In this document: positions 1 to 8,965 of the stretch, in pieces | Layout: each line of letters starts with the position of its first letter | Numbering within the stretch: position 1 is the stretch's first letter | NCBI RefSeq assembly: GCF_018128965.1 | Contig: NZ_JAAEDH010000011.1 | Coordinates: forward strand, 85,498-149,497 | Origin: Plastoroseomonas arctica | GTDB taxonomy: Bacteria > Pseudomonadota > Alphaproteobacteria > Acetobacterales > Acetobacteraceae | DNA: 64,000 nt | Direction: 5' to 3' | Notes under the pieces: generated by a model | Database searches by the model: none | What the model saw: the letters and a program-made list of their open reading frames with translations, nothing else | Told to the model about the DNA's origin: nothing | Program-made: the position numbers and the translations under genes

Positions 1-105
1 ACCATCTTCGCGCCGAGCATCGACGCGCTGAAGAAGGCCTTCGTGGATGCCGGGCAGGACGTGCCGGAGAGCATGCGGCTGAAGCTGTATTCAGAGAAGA
101 AGTAG
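1..105 (+). CDS. C-terminal fragment of an unrecognised protein
   Basis: The window opens inside an open frame that gives 34 residues ending in LKLYSEKK before a TAG stop. The fragment is hydrophilic and rich in lysine, with no recognisable motif. It lies 15 bases upstream of the next gene on the same strand, so the two may be co-transcribed. The sequence is too short to assign a family. Confidence 0.6.
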   Translation, partial: TIFAPSIDALKKAFVDAGQDVPESMRLKLYSEKK

Positions 106-120
106 CCTGGCGGCGCTGAC

Positions 121-555
121 ATGCTCGGCCTGGGTGCGCTGGTGCTCGCGGCGATCTTTTTTGGCGCGGCGATCTACATCAACATCGCCGAGCACCCGGC
201 CCGGCTGAAACTCGGCGACGGCGCCGCGCTGGCGCAGTGGGAACCGGCCTACAAGCGCGGCTACGCGATGCAGGCCTCGCTTGCGATCGCATCGGGGTTG
301 CTGGGTCTTGCGGCCTGGTGGACGAGCGGGCAGTGGCTCTGGGGGGCCGGGGCGGCCGTCATGATGGCGAACTGGCCCTACACCCTGGTGGTGATCATGC
401 CCGTGAACCACCAGCTGGAAGCGACCGCGCCGGCCGATGCCTCGGCGGAGACCAGGGCTCTGCTGATCCGTTGGGGCTGGCTGCATGCGGGGCGAAGCGC
501 CCTCGGCGGCATTGCGATGATAATTTTCCTCGACGTAATCTCAATGCGGATGTGA
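121..555 (+). CDS. DUF1772 (anthrone oxygenase-like) membrane protein
   Basis: The 144-residue protein has about four hydrophobic segments: near residues 1-20, 50-66, 72-92 and 120-138. The early YINIAEHPAR stretch, the later NWPYT and PVNHQL motifs, and the small size are typical of the DUF1772 family. That family is related to anthrone oxygenase and noranthrone monooxygenase-type proteins, but most bacterial members have no known function. The start ATG lies just after the preceding stop. The family assignment is fairly firm. No substrate can be inferred from the neighbours. Confidence 0.75.
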   Translation: MLGLGALVLAAIFFGAAIYINIAEHPARLKLGDGAALAQWEPAYKRGYAMQASLAIASGLLGLAAWWTSGQWLWGAGAAVMMANWPYTLVVIMPVNHQLEATAPADASAETRALLIRWGWLHAGRSALGGIAMIIFLDVISMRM

Positions 556-613
556 TTCGCCGGCGCTCCCGACGACGCCTGCGCTTGTCATGAAAATGCA
601 ACACGTGCGTCAC

Positions 614-626
614 GCACTCGCAGTGC
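614..626. promoter_or_regulatory. Short perfect palindrome upstream of the hydrolase-importer operon
   Basis: The sequence GCACT-CGC-AGTGC is a perfect inverted repeat with 5-base arms, 37 bases before the hydrolase start codon. It is a possible operator, or just the stem of a small 5' leader hairpin. A TTGTCAT heptamer just upstream resembles half of a Pho box, but no second half follows. The evidence is the symmetry alone. Confidence 0.25.
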
Positions 627-662
627 AGCAAGCGTAATCCGCCCTCACCAAGGAGTGCTCGG

Positions 663-2207
663 ATGAGCGAACGCCGCAACGTGTTGCTGATTGTCGTGGA
701 CCAGTGGCGCGCCGATTTCGTGCCCGCCCTCGGCGCCGATTTCCTCCGTACGCCGAACCTGGACCGGCTCTGCCGCGAGGGCGTGACCTTCCGCAACCAC
801 GTGACGACAGCGGTGCCTTGCGGGCCGGCGCGGGCCAGCCTGCTGACCGGGCTGTACCTGATGAACCATCGCGCGGTGCAGAACACGGTGCCGCTGGATG
901 CGCGGCACTTCAACCTGGCCAAGGCGCTGCGGCTGATCGGGTATGACCCGGCGCTGATCGGCTACACCACCACCACGCCGGACCCGCGCACCTCCGGGCC
1001 GCGCGATCCGCGCTTCCTGGTGCTGGGCGACATCATGGACGGGTTCCGCTCGGTCGGTGCCTTCGAGCCGAACATGGATGGGTACTTTGGTTGGATCGCG
1101 CAGAACGGTTTTGAACTGCCGCCCAAGCGCGAGGATATCTGGCTGCCGGAGGGCGTGGACTCCGTGCCTGGTGCCACCGACAAGCCGTCGCGCATTCCGG
1201 CCGAATTCTCCGACAGTTCCTTCTTCACCGAACGCGCGCTGACCTTCCTCAAGGGCAAGCAGGAAAAGCCGTGGTTCCTACATCTGGGCTACTACCGCCC
1301 GCACCCGCCCTTCGTCGCCCCCGCCCCCTACCACGCGATGTACAAGCCCGAGGACATGCCGCGACCGGTGCGCGCGGATTCGCCCGAGGCCGAGGCGGCG
1401 CAGCACCCGCTGCTCAATTTCTACATCCGCAACATCCGCCAGGGCAGCTTCTTCCACGGCGCCGAGGGCACCGGCGCCGCGCTGGATGAGGCGCAGATCC
1501 TGCAGATGCGCGCGACCTATGCCGGCCTCATCACCGAGATCGACACCTGCCTCGGCCGCGTCTTCGACCACCTGGAGCAGACCGGCCAGTGGGACGACAC
1601 GCTGATTATCTTCACCTCCGACCATGGCGAGCAACTCGGCGACCATCACCTGCTCGGCAAGATCGGCTATCATGATGAGAGCTTCCGCATCCCGCTGGTC
1701 ATCAAGGACCCCGATGCGCCCGAGCGCGCCGGCATCATCGAGAGCGCCTTCACCGAGAGCGTGGATGTGATGCCCACCATCCTGGAATGGCTGGGCGGCG
1801 AGATCCCGCGCGCAGCCGATGGCGCCTCGCTCATCCCGCTGGTGCGCGGTGTGACGCCGGCGGGTTGGCGCGACGCGCTGCATTATGAGTACGATTTCCG
1901 CGACGTGCACTACAGCCGGCCGGAGACGGCGCTGGGACTCTCGATGGATGAGTCCAGCCTCTGCGTCATCCAGGATGACGACTACAAATACGTGCATTTC
2001 GCGGCCCTGCCGCCGCTGTTCTTCGACCTCCGCGACGACCCGCACCAGTTCCGCAACCTGGCCGACGAGCCGGCCTATGCGGGCGTGGTCAAGGACTACG
2101 CACAGAAGGCGCTGTCGTGGCGCCTCAAGCACGCCGAACGCACGCTCACCCACCACCGCGCGACGCCGCGTGGCCTCGAAACCCGTACCCCCCAGACGGA
2201 GACCTGA
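663..2207 (+). CDS. Phosphonate monoester hydrolase (alkaline phosphatase/sulfatase superfamily)
   Basis: The 514-residue cytoplasmic enzyme hydrolyses phosphonate monoesters and often phosphodiesters and sulfate esters. The sulfatase signature CGPAR (C53-R57) supplies the cysteine that is converted to formylglycine. D13 in the VVDQW motif, and the later SDHGEQLGDHHLLGK motif, supply metal ligands. The segments HVTTAVPCGPAR, ALIGYTTTTPDPR and FHGAEG match the characterised Rhizobium/Burkholderia phosphonate monoester hydrolases much better than ordinary arylsulfatases. An AAGGAG ribosome-binding site precedes the ATG. It is the first gene of an operon with three binding proteins and an ABC importer, so its substrate is probably brought in by that importer. 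Formylglycine maturation depends on an enzyme encoded elsewhere. Confidence 0.9.
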   Translation: MSERRNVLLIVVDQWRADFVPALGADFLRTPNLDRLCREGVTFRNHVTTAVPCGPARASLLTGLYLMNHRAVQNTVPLDARHFNLAKALRLIGYDPALIGYTTTTPDPRTSGPRDPRFLVLGDIMDGFRSVGAFEPNMDGYFGWIAQNGFELPPKREDIWLPEGVDSVPGATDKPSRIPAEFSDSSFFTERALTFLKGKQEKPWFLHLGYYRPHPPFVAPAPYHAMYKPEDMPRPVRADSPEAEAAQHPLLNFYIRNIRQGSFFHGAEGTGAALDEAQILQMRATYAGLITEIDTCLGRVFDHLEQTGQWDDTLIIFTSDHGEQLGDHHLLGKIGYHDESFRIPLVIKDPDAPERAGIIESAFTESVDVMPTILEWLGGEIPRAADGASLIPLVRGVTPAGWRDALHYEYDFRDVHYSRPETALGLSMDESSLCVIQDDDYKYVHFAALPPLFFDLRDDPHQFRNLADEPAYAGVVKDYAQKALSWRLKHAERTLTHHRATPRGLETRTPQTET

Positions 2208-2210
2208 ACC

Positions 2211-3839
2211 ATGACCGACATCTCTCGCCGCGCCGCGATCGGCGCGGGCATTGCCGCGACCACCCTGCCCCGCTTCGCAATCGCCCAGGCGGATCAGCGC
2301 CCGGTGATCACGGTGGCCGTGCAGAAGATCAGCAACACCAACACGCTCGAGCCGCTGCGCGAACAGTCCAATGTGGGCGAGCGCGTGCTCACCACCTCGA
2401 TCTGGGAAGGGCTGCTGGGGCGCAATTACCAGTCGCGGCTGGAGACCACGCCCTATCTCGCCACCGAGACGCGCCGCATCAGCGACTCGGTCGTGGAGAT
2501 CAAGCTTCGTCCCGGCGTGAAGTTCCACAATGGCGATGAACTGACGGCCGAGGATGTCGCTTTCTCCTTCGGCAATGAGCGCATGTTCGGGCCCAACGGC
2601 CCCGCGAGCGGCGAGACGCTGCGCGTGGGCGAGACGGTGCCCGCCGGCCGCGGCGGAAAGGAGCTGCCGCCCGAGGTGCCCGCCGTTGCCAACCGCTCCT
2701 TCCCAGGCTTCGTGCGCTTCGAGATCGTCGATCGCCACACGCTTCGCTGGATCAACCGCACGCCGGACGTCACGCTCGAAGGGCGCATGACGCATTCCGC
2801 CGCGCCCATCGGCAGCCAGCGTGGTTTCGCCGGGGCGGCGACCTGGCTCGACTGGGCGCGCAAGCCGGTCACCACCGGCCCCTACAAGGTCGCCGAGTTC
2901 CGCGCCGACCAGTCGCTGACCCTCGTCGCGCATGACGAGTATTGGGGCGGGCGTCCGCCGATCCGCCAGCTGCGCTTCGTCGAGGTGCCGGAGGTGTCCT
3001 CGCGCGTGAACGGCCTGCTGTCGGGCGAGTACCAGTTCGCCTGCGACATCCCGCCCGACCAGATCGTGTCCATCGAGCGCAACCGCGCCTTCGAGGTGGT
3101 GGGCGGCACCATCCCGAACCATCGCCTGACGGTGTTCGACAAGTCCCACGCCATCCTGCGCAACCCTCTGGTGCGCCGCGCGATGACCCACGCCATCGAC
3201 CGCCAGGCGATCGTGGACAGCCTGTGGTCCGGCCGCACCGTGATCCCGGCCGGGCTGCAATGGGAATTCTACGGTGACATGTTCATCGCCGACTGGCGCG
3301 TGCCGGCCTTCGACCTGGCCGAGGCGCGCCGGCTGCTGCGCGAGGCGAATTACCGCGGCGAGCCGATCCCCTATCGCCTGCTCAACAATTACTACACGAA
3401 CCAGACCCCGACCGCGCAGATCCTGGTCGAGATGTGGCGCGCCGCGGGGCTGAACGTGCAGATCGAGATGAAGGAGAACTGGGCGCAGATCCTGGAGCAG
3501 ACCCCGACGCGCGCGGTGCGCGACTGGTCCAATTCGGGGCTGTTCAGCGACCCGGTTTCGTCCCTGGTGAACCAGCACGGCCCGAACGGCCAGCAGCAGC
3601 AGGTCGGCGAATACGCGAATGCCGAGTTCAACACGTTGTGCCGCGAGTTGGAGACGAGTACGGACCGCGCGCGGCGCCGCGTGGCCTTCCAGCGCATGCT
3701 GACCATCGCCGAGCGCGAGGACCCCGCCTACACGGTGCTGCACCAGAACGCGACCTTCACGGCCAAGCGCCGCGACATCCGCTGGCAGACCGCGCCCGCC
3801 TTCGCCATGGATTTCCGTGCCCATAATTTCGGGTCCTGA
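2211..3839 (+). CDS. ABC transporter solute-binding protein, family 5 (copy 1 of 3)
   Basis: This 542-residue periplasmic binding protein belongs to the DppA/OppA-type SBP family 5. Its N-terminus has a twin arginine (SRRAAIGAG) and a signal ending near FAIAQA, so export by Tat or Sec is expected. Family features include the NTLEPLREQSN segment after the signal, LRPGVKFHNGDELTAEDV near residue 105, and a long C-terminal lobe ending in MDFRAHNFGS. The start is 3 bases after the hydrolase stop, indicating co-transcription. Two paralogues follow directly. The ligand is not readable from the sequence, but context suggests an organophosphonate ester or a related small anion. Confidence 0.88.
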   Translation: MTDISRRAAIGAGIAATTLPRFAIAQADQRPVITVAVQKISNTNTLEPLREQSNVGERVLTTSIWEGLLGRNYQSRLETTPYLATETRRISDSVVEIKLRPGVKFHNGDELTAEDVAFSFGNERMFGPNGPASGETLRVGETVPAGRGGKELPPEVPAVANRSFPGFVRFEIVDRHTLRWINRTPDVTLEGRMTHSAAPIGSQRGFAGAATWLDWARKPVTTGPYKVAEFRADQSLTLVAHDEYWGGRPPIRQLRFVEVPEVSSRVNGLLSGEYQFACDIPPDQIVSIERNRAFEVVGGTIPNHRLTVFDKSHAILRNPLVRRAMTHAIDRQAIVDSLWSGRTVIPAGLQWEFYGDMFIADWRVPAFDLAEARRLLREANYRGEPIPYRLLNNYYTNQTPTAQILVEMWRAAGLNVQIEMKENWAQILEQTPTRAVRDWSNSGLFSDPVSSLVNQHGPNGQQQQVGEYANAEFNTLCRELETSTDRARRRVAFQRMLTIAEREDPAYTVLHQNATFTAKRRDIRWQTAPAFAMDFRAHNFGS

Positions 3840-3843
3840 CGCG

Positions 3844-5451
3844 ATGATGGACCGCCGCACCCTGCTCGCCACCGGTGCGGCGGCCCTGCTGCCGCGCTTC
3901 GCCATCGCGCAGGCGGATCAGCGCCCGAGCATCACCATCGCCGTTCAGCGCATCTCCAACTCCAACACGCTGGAGACGCTGCGCGAGCAATCCAATGTCG
4001 GCAGCCGCACCTGGAACTCCTATGGCGAGACGCTGATCGAGACGGATTGGCTGGGCGACCTCAGCCCGATGCCGGGGCTGGCCACCGAATGGCGGCGCAT
4101 CGACGACCGCACGGTCGAGCTGAAGCTGCGCCAGGGCGTGCGGTTCCATGACGGCACGCCGATGACGGCGGAGGATGTGGCCTTCTCCTTCGGCCCCGAG
4201 CGCATGGGATGGGCGGCCGCCGGCGCGCAGCCGCGCGGGCTCTTCGTCGCAACGCCGGGCGAGGCCGGCCGCACGCCGCCGCCCGAGGTGCCCGCCGTCG
4301 CGCGGCGCACCTATCCCGGCTTCGAGCGCATCGAGATCGTCGATGCACAGACGGTGCGCTACGTGAACCGCACCCCGGACCCGACCATCGAAGGCCGCAT
4401 CACGCGCAACACGGGCATGATCCTGAGCCGCGCGGCCTTCGCCGGCGCGTCCTCATGGCTCGACCATTCGCGCCGGCCGATCGGCACCGGCCCCTATCGC
4501 GTGGTGGAGTTCCGGCCGGACCAGTCGCTGACGCTCGAAGCCTTCGACGATTACTGGGGCGGCCGCCCGCCGGTTCGGCGCATCCGGTTCATGGAAGTGC
4601 CCGAGGTGTCCTCGCGCATCAACGCGCTGCTCTCGGGCGAAGCGGATTTCGCCTGCGACATGCCGCCCGACCAGATCGCGACCATCGCGCGGTCGCCGCG
4701 GCACGAGGTGGTGGGTGACGCCATCATGAACCACCGCCTGACGGTGTTCGACACGACCCACCCGGTCCTGGCGAACCCGCTGATCCGCCGCGCCATCACC
4801 CATGCGATCGACCGCGCCGCGATCGTGGCCGCCTTGTGGGATGGCCGCGCGCCGATCCCGCGCGGGCTGCAATTCGAGCATTACGGCCCGATGTTCCACG
4901 CCGACTGGGAAGCCCCGCGCTTCGACATCGCCGAGACGCGTCGCCTGCTGCGCGAGGCGAATTACCGCGGCGAGCCCATACCCTACCGCCTGCTCAACAA
5001 CTACTACGCGAACCAGACCGCGACGGCGCAGATCCTGATCGAGGGCTGGCGCGCGGCGGGGCTGAACATCCGCATCGAGATGCGCGAGAACTTCACCCAG
5101 ATTTTCGACCGCACGACACAGCGCGGCATCCGCGACTGGTCGAACAGCGCGTCCTACGGCGATCCCGTCTCCTCGCTGGTAGCGGGCTTCGGGCCAGAGG
5201 GGCAGGCCTGGCAGGTGGGCGAGTGGCGCAATGCCGAATTCGGCACGCTGTCGGGCGTGCTGGAGAGCAGCATGGACATGGCCGAACGGCGCGCCGCCTT
5301 CCGCCGCATGCTCCAGATCGCCGAGCGCGAGGACCCCGTCTACACCGTGCTGCACCAGTCGGTGAACCTTATGGCCAAGCGCCGTGACATCGCGTGGCGG
5401 GCGGGGAAATCCTTCTTCATGGATTTCCGCGCGCGCAATTGGGGAGGCTAG
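3844..5451 (+). CDS. ABC transporter solute-binding protein, family 5 (copy 2 of 3)
   Basis: This second paralogue has 535 residues. The chosen ATG gives MMDRRTLLATGAAALL, a short signal peptide with a twin arginine. An open frame extends 27 bases further upstream but overlaps the previous gene. Blocks such as REQSNVGSRT, REANYRGEPIPYRLLNNYY and QIAEREDPVYTVLH are shared with copy 1 almost word for word. The DNA itself is also very similar around REANYRGEP. The gene starts 4 bases after copy 1 and belongs to the same operon. It is a periplasmic binding protein and probably covers a related ligand. Tandem duplication is the simplest origin. Confidence 0.87.
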   Translation: MMDRRTLLATGAAALLPRFAIAQADQRPSITIAVQRISNSNTLETLREQSNVGSRTWNSYGETLIETDWLGDLSPMPGLATEWRRIDDRTVELKLRQGVRFHDGTPMTAEDVAFSFGPERMGWAAAGAQPRGLFVATPGEAGRTPPPEVPAVARRTYPGFERIEIVDAQTVRYVNRTPDPTIEGRITRNTGMILSRAAFAGASSWLDHSRRPIGTGPYRVVEFRPDQSLTLEAFDDYWGGRPPVRRIRFMEVPEVSSRINALLSGEADFACDMPPDQIATIARSPRHEVVGDAIMNHRLTVFDTTHPVLANPLIRRAITHAIDRAAIVAALWDGRAPIPRGLQFEHYGPMFHADWEAPRFDIAETRRLLREANYRGEPIPYRLLNNYYANQTATAQILIEGWRAAGLNIRIEMRENFTQIFDRTTQRGIRDWSNSASYGDPVSSLVAGFGPEGQAWQVGEWRNAEFGTLSGVLESSMDMAERRAAFRRMLQIAEREDPVYTVLHQSVNLMAKRRDIAWRAGKSFFMDFRARNWGG

Positions 5452-5454
5452 GCC

Positions 5455-7005
5455 ATGCGTCGTCGTCAATTCGCGGTGCTGCCGGCGCTCGCACTGGCCG
5501 CGCCTGCCATTGCGCAATCCGACCAGCGCCCCGAGCTGCGCGTGGCGGTGCAGAAGATCTCCAACTCGAACACGCTGGAGACGCCGCGCGAGCAGTCCAA
5601 TGTCGGGTTCCGGCTGTCGACGCTGTTCGTTGAGGGGCTGATCGGCACCGGCTGGACGACCGATATGCGCGCGGTGCCGGAGCTCGCCACCGCCTGGCGG
5701 CGCGTCGATGACCGCACCGTGGAATTCGACCTGCGCGCCGATGTGCGCATGCATGATGGGCGGGTGATGACGGCGGAGGATGCCGCGTTTTCCATCGGCG
5801 GGGCGCGGCTGTATGGCAGCGCCACGCCGCCCGAGGTGGTCGCGACCGCGCGGCGCACCTTCCCCGGTTTCGAGCGCATGGAAATCCCGCGCGAGGGCGT
5901 GCTGCGCTTCGTCAACCGCATCCCCGACGTGACGCTGGAGGGCCGGCTGGCGCAGAATGTCGGCGTGGTGGTGTCGCAGGCGGCCTTCGAGGCCGCTGAG
6001 AATTGGCTCGCCTGGGCGCGGCGGCCGGTCGGCACCGGGCCTTATCGCGTGGCCGAATACCGCCCCGATTCATCGCTGACCTTCGAAGCGCATGACGCCT
6101 ATTGGGGCGGGCGTCCGCCGGCACGGCGCGTGCGCGTTGTCGAAGTGCCGGAAGTCTCCAGCCGAGTGAACGCGCTGTTCTCCGGCGAGGTAGATTTCAT
6201 CACCGACATGCCGCCCGACCAGATCCCGATCATCGAGCGCAACCCGCGCTTCGAGGTGCTGGGCAGCCCGATCAACAATATCCGCATCCTCGCCTTCGAT
6301 GCCGGCCACGCCGTGCTGCGCAACCCGCTGGTGCGCCGCGCCCTGACGCATGCCATCGACCGCCGCGCGATCGTGGACAGCCTCTGGGCCGGGCGGACGG
6401 AGATGCCGCGCGGGCTGCAACTACCCTTCTTCGGCGACATGTACGTGGCCGATTGGGAAAGCCCGCGCTTCGATGTGGCCGAGGCGCGGCGGCTGCTGCG
6501 CGAGGCCAGCTATCGCGGCGAGCCGATTCCCTATCGCTGCCTGAACAACTACTACACCGGCCAGACCGCGACCGCGCAGGTGCTGGTCGAGATGTGGCGC
6601 GCGGCGGGGCTCAACGTGCAGCTCCAGATGATGGAGAATTTTTCCCAGATCAGTGAGCCGGGGCCGACGCGCGCCATCCGCGACTGGTCCGTCACGCATA
6701 CCTTCGGCGACCCGGTGGGGTCGCTGGTGCGCGCGATGGGGCCGCGCGGCGAATTGCAGAACCAGCGCGAATGGACGAACGAGGAGTTCAACCGCCTCTC
6801 CGCCACACTCGAATCCTCGACCGATCGAGCCGAGCGTCGCGCCGCACATGCGCGTATGCTCACGATCATCGAGCGCGAGGACCCCGGCTACATGGTGCTG
6901 CACACGGCGGCGACCTTCATCGGCAAGCGGCGCGACATTCGCTGGCGGGCCTCGCAGGGCTGGCCGCTGGATTTCCGGGCCTCCAATCTGAGCTTCGGCG
7001 CGTGA
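5455..7005 (+). CDS. ABC transporter solute-binding protein, family 5 (copy 3 of 3)
   Basis: The third paralogue has 516 residues. The signal peptide MRRRQFAVLPALALAAPAIAQ lacks the clear Tat pattern of the other two. It keeps the DQRPELRVAVQKISNSNTLE start and the REASYRGEPIPYRCLNNYY block. It is missing the roughly 15-25 residue Gly/Pro-rich insert that follows the FGxERM segment in copies 1 and 2, and goes directly from LYGSA to TPPEVV. Its stop codon overlaps the GTG start of the first ATPase (GTGA), so it is translationally coupled to the importer. It is the most diverged of the three and may bind a different ligand. Confidence 0.87.
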   Translation: MRRRQFAVLPALALAAPAIAQSDQRPELRVAVQKISNSNTLETPREQSNVGFRLSTLFVEGLIGTGWTTDMRAVPELATAWRRVDDRTVEFDLRADVRMHDGRVMTAEDAAFSIGGARLYGSATPPEVVATARRTFPGFERMEIPREGVLRFVNRIPDVTLEGRLAQNVGVVVSQAAFEAAENWLAWARRPVGTGPYRVAEYRPDSSLTFEAHDAYWGGRPPARRVRVVEVPEVSSRVNALFSGEVDFITDMPPDQIPIIERNPRFEVLGSPINNIRILAFDAGHAVLRNPLVRRALTHAIDRRAIVDSLWAGRTEMPRGLQLPFFGDMYVADWESPRFDVAEARRLLREASYRGEPIPYRCLNNYYTGQTATAQVLVEMWRAAGLNVQLQMMENFSQISEPGPTRAIRDWSVTHTFGDPVGSLVRAMGPRGELQNQREWTNEEFNRLSATLESSTDRAERRAAHARMLTIIEREDPGYMVLHTAATFIGKRRDIRWRASQGWPLDFRASNLSFGA

Positions 7006-7970
7006 CGGCATTGGTCACGCTGCGCGACCTCGCCGTCAGTTTTGATGGCACGCCGGCGCTGCGCGGCATCGACCTCGCCATCGCGCGCGGCGAGGCGCTC
7101 GGGATGGTCGGCGAGAGCGGGTGCGGCAAGTCGGTGACTTGGCTTGCGGCGCTCGGCCTGCTGCCGGGCAAGGCGCGGGTGACCGGCAGCGTCACGCTGG
7201 ACCGTGCGGAGATCTTGCACGCGAAGCCGGCGGTGCTGGACCGGCTGCGCGGCGGCCGCATCGCGATGATCTTCCAGGACCCGGCGAGCAGCCTCAACCC
7301 GGTGCACCGCCTGGGCAAGCAGGTGTGCGAGGCGCTGCGGCTGCATCGCGGCCTCACGGGTGCGGCCGCGCGGGCCGAGGCGAAGCGGCTGTTCGACCTG
7401 GTGGGAATCCCCGATGCGGCGCGGCGGCTGGACGCCTTTCCGCACGAACTCTCCGGCGGACAGAACCAACGCGTGATGATCGCCATGGCGCTCGCCGGCG
7501 AGCCGGAATTGCTGATCGCGGATGAGCCGACCACTGCGCTCGACGTCACCATCCAGGCGCAGATCCTGGACCTGCTGGCGCGGCTGCGGCGGGAGATGAA
7601 CATGGCGCTGGTGCTGATCAGCCATGACCTCGGCGTGGTGGCGGATGCCTGCGACCGGGTCGCGGTGATGTATGCCGGCCGCATCGTGGAGGAAGCGCCG
7701 ATCGCGCGCATTTTTGCGGAGCCCGCGCACCCCTACACGCATGGGCTGATCGGGGCGCTGCCGCCGATCGATGGGCCGCGCCGGCCGCTCGCCGCGATTC
7801 CCGGGCAGGTGCCGGACCCGCGCGCGATGCCGAAAGGCTGCGCCTTCGCCCCGCGTTGTCCGCGCCGGATCGATGCGTGCGAGGTGGCCATTCCAGAGAG
7901 CCGGGTGATGGCGGCGGAGCATCGGGCCGCATGCCTCCGCGCTGAGGCGTTCGAGGCGGTGCACGCGTGA
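7002..7970 (+). CDS. Oligopeptide-type ABC importer ATPase (DppD/OppD-like)
   Basis: The 322-residue cytoplasmic ATPase powers import through the two permeases that follow. Walker A is GESGCGKS, the Q-loop lies in MIFQDPASSLNP, the ABC signature is LSGGQNQR, and Walker B is LLIADEPTTALD. The C-terminal CAFAPRCPRRIDAC segment is the cysteine cluster typical of the oligopeptide/dipeptide ATPase tail, which can hold an iron-sulfur cluster. The GTG start overlaps the preceding stop as GTGA. A TTG three codons later is an alternative. It pairs with the next gene to form a heterodimer. Confidence 0.9.
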   Translation: MTALVTLRDLAVSFDGTPALRGIDLAIARGEALGMVGESGCGKSVTWLAALGLLPGKARVTGSVTLDRAEILHAKPAVLDRLRGGRIAMIFQDPASSLNPVHRLGKQVCEALRLHRGLTGAAARAEAKRLFDLVGIPDAARRLDAFPHELSGGQNQRVMIAMALAGEPELLIADEPTTALDVTIQAQILDLLARLRREMNMALVLISHDLGVVADACDRVAVMYAGRIVEEAPIARIFAEPAHPYTHGLIGALPPIDGPRRPLAAIPGQVPDPRAMPKGCAFAPRCPRRIDACEVAIPESRVMAAEHRAACLRAEAFEAVHA

Positions 7971-8965
7971 GGACCTCTCCCATCACCACCCCCCTTCTCG
8001 AGGCCCAGAACCTGATGCGCCGCTACTGGATGCGGCGCGGCGCCTTCGGGAAGGCGACTGAGGTGCGCGCCGTCGATGGCGTGTCGCTCTCGCTGGAACG
8101 CGGCAAGACGCTCGGCCTTGTGGGTGAATCCGGTTGCGGCAAATCCACCACGGGACGCCTCGTGCTGGGGCTGGAGACGCCGGATGCGGGCACCGTCGCC
8201 TTCCAGGGCGCGCCGATGCCCGCACCCGGGACTGCACCCTGGCGCGCGCAGCGGGCGCGGATGCAGATGGTGTTCCAGGACCCGCTCGGCGCGCTCGACC
8301 GGAGGCTGACGATCGGCGTGCAGGTGCGCGAGCCGCTGGATATTCACGGCATCGGCGATGCGGCCGCGCGCGAGAAGCGGGTGCTGCATCTGCTGCACGC
8401 GACGGGGCTGCGGCCGGAGCAGGCCGAGCGCTATCCCCATGAATTGTCGGGCGGGCAGCGACAGCGCGCGGTGTTGGCGCGCGCGCTCGCGACGGACCCG
8501 GCGCTGCTGGTGTGCGACGAGCCGATCAGCGCGCTCGACGTGTCCATCCAGGCGCAGGTAATGAATCTGCTGGTGAAGTTGCAGCGGGAGTTCGGCACGG
8601 CAATCCTGTTCATCAGCCACGACCTGCGCGCGGTGCGGCAGGTGAGCCATCGCGTGGCGGTGATGTATCTCGGGCGCATCGTCGAGGAAGGCGAGCCCGA
8701 CGACGTGCTGCACAGCCCGGCCCACCCTTATTCGCAGGCGCTGGTGTCGGCGATTCCGCATCCGGGGCGCGGCGGCCAGCGCATCCTGCTGCAAGGTGAC
8801 CCGCCGAACCCCGCGGATCGGCCTTCGGGGTGTGCGTTTCATCCGCGCTGCCCGGTGGCCTTCGCGCGCTGTTCGCAGGAAAGCCCGGCGCTGACGGCGA
8901 GGCCGGATGGGCGGCTGGTGGCGTGCCACCTGGCGCACGAACCCGCCATCGCGAGGGCCGCCTAG
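7967..8965 (+). CDS. Oligopeptide-type ABC importer ATPase (DppF/OppF-like)
   Basis: This 332-residue protein is the second ATPase of the importer. It has Walker A GESGCGKS, Q-loop MVFQDPLGALD, signature LSGGQRQR and Walker B LLVCDEPISALD. The tail CAFHPRCPVAFARC carries the same cysteine pattern as its partner. Translation starts at a GTG that overlaps the stop of the previous gene (GTGA), and the stop abuts the next ATG. The RYWMRRGAFGK segment before the first strand is typical of the F-type subunits, which couple to the charged export-side loops of the permease. Confidence 0.9.
   Translation: MRTSPITTPLLEAQNLMRRYWMRRGAFGKATEVRAVDGVSLSLERGKTLGLVGESGCGKSTTGRLVLGLETPDAGTVAFQGAPMPAPGTAPWRAQRARMQMVFQDPLGALDRRLTIGVQVREPLDIHGIGDAAAREKRVLHLLHATGLRPEQAERYPHELSGGQRQRAVLARALATDPALLVCDEPISALDVSIQAQVMNLLVKLQREFGTAILFISHDLRAVRQVSHRVAVMYLGRIVEEGEPDDVLHSPAHPYSQALVSAIPHPGRGGQRILLQGDPPNPADRPSGCAFHPRCPVAFARCSQESPALTARPDGRLVACHLAHEPAIARAA

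Noticed and set aside
585..612. Possible Pho box upstream of the phosphonate monoester hydrolase gene
   Set aside because: Only one heptamer (TTGTCAT) matches. The required second repeat at the correct spacing is missing.
1278..3905. An 875-codon minus-strand frame antisense to the hydrolase and first binding-protein genes
   Set aside because: It crosses two well-supported genes, has low-complexity Arg/His-rich composition and no ribosome-binding site or domain.
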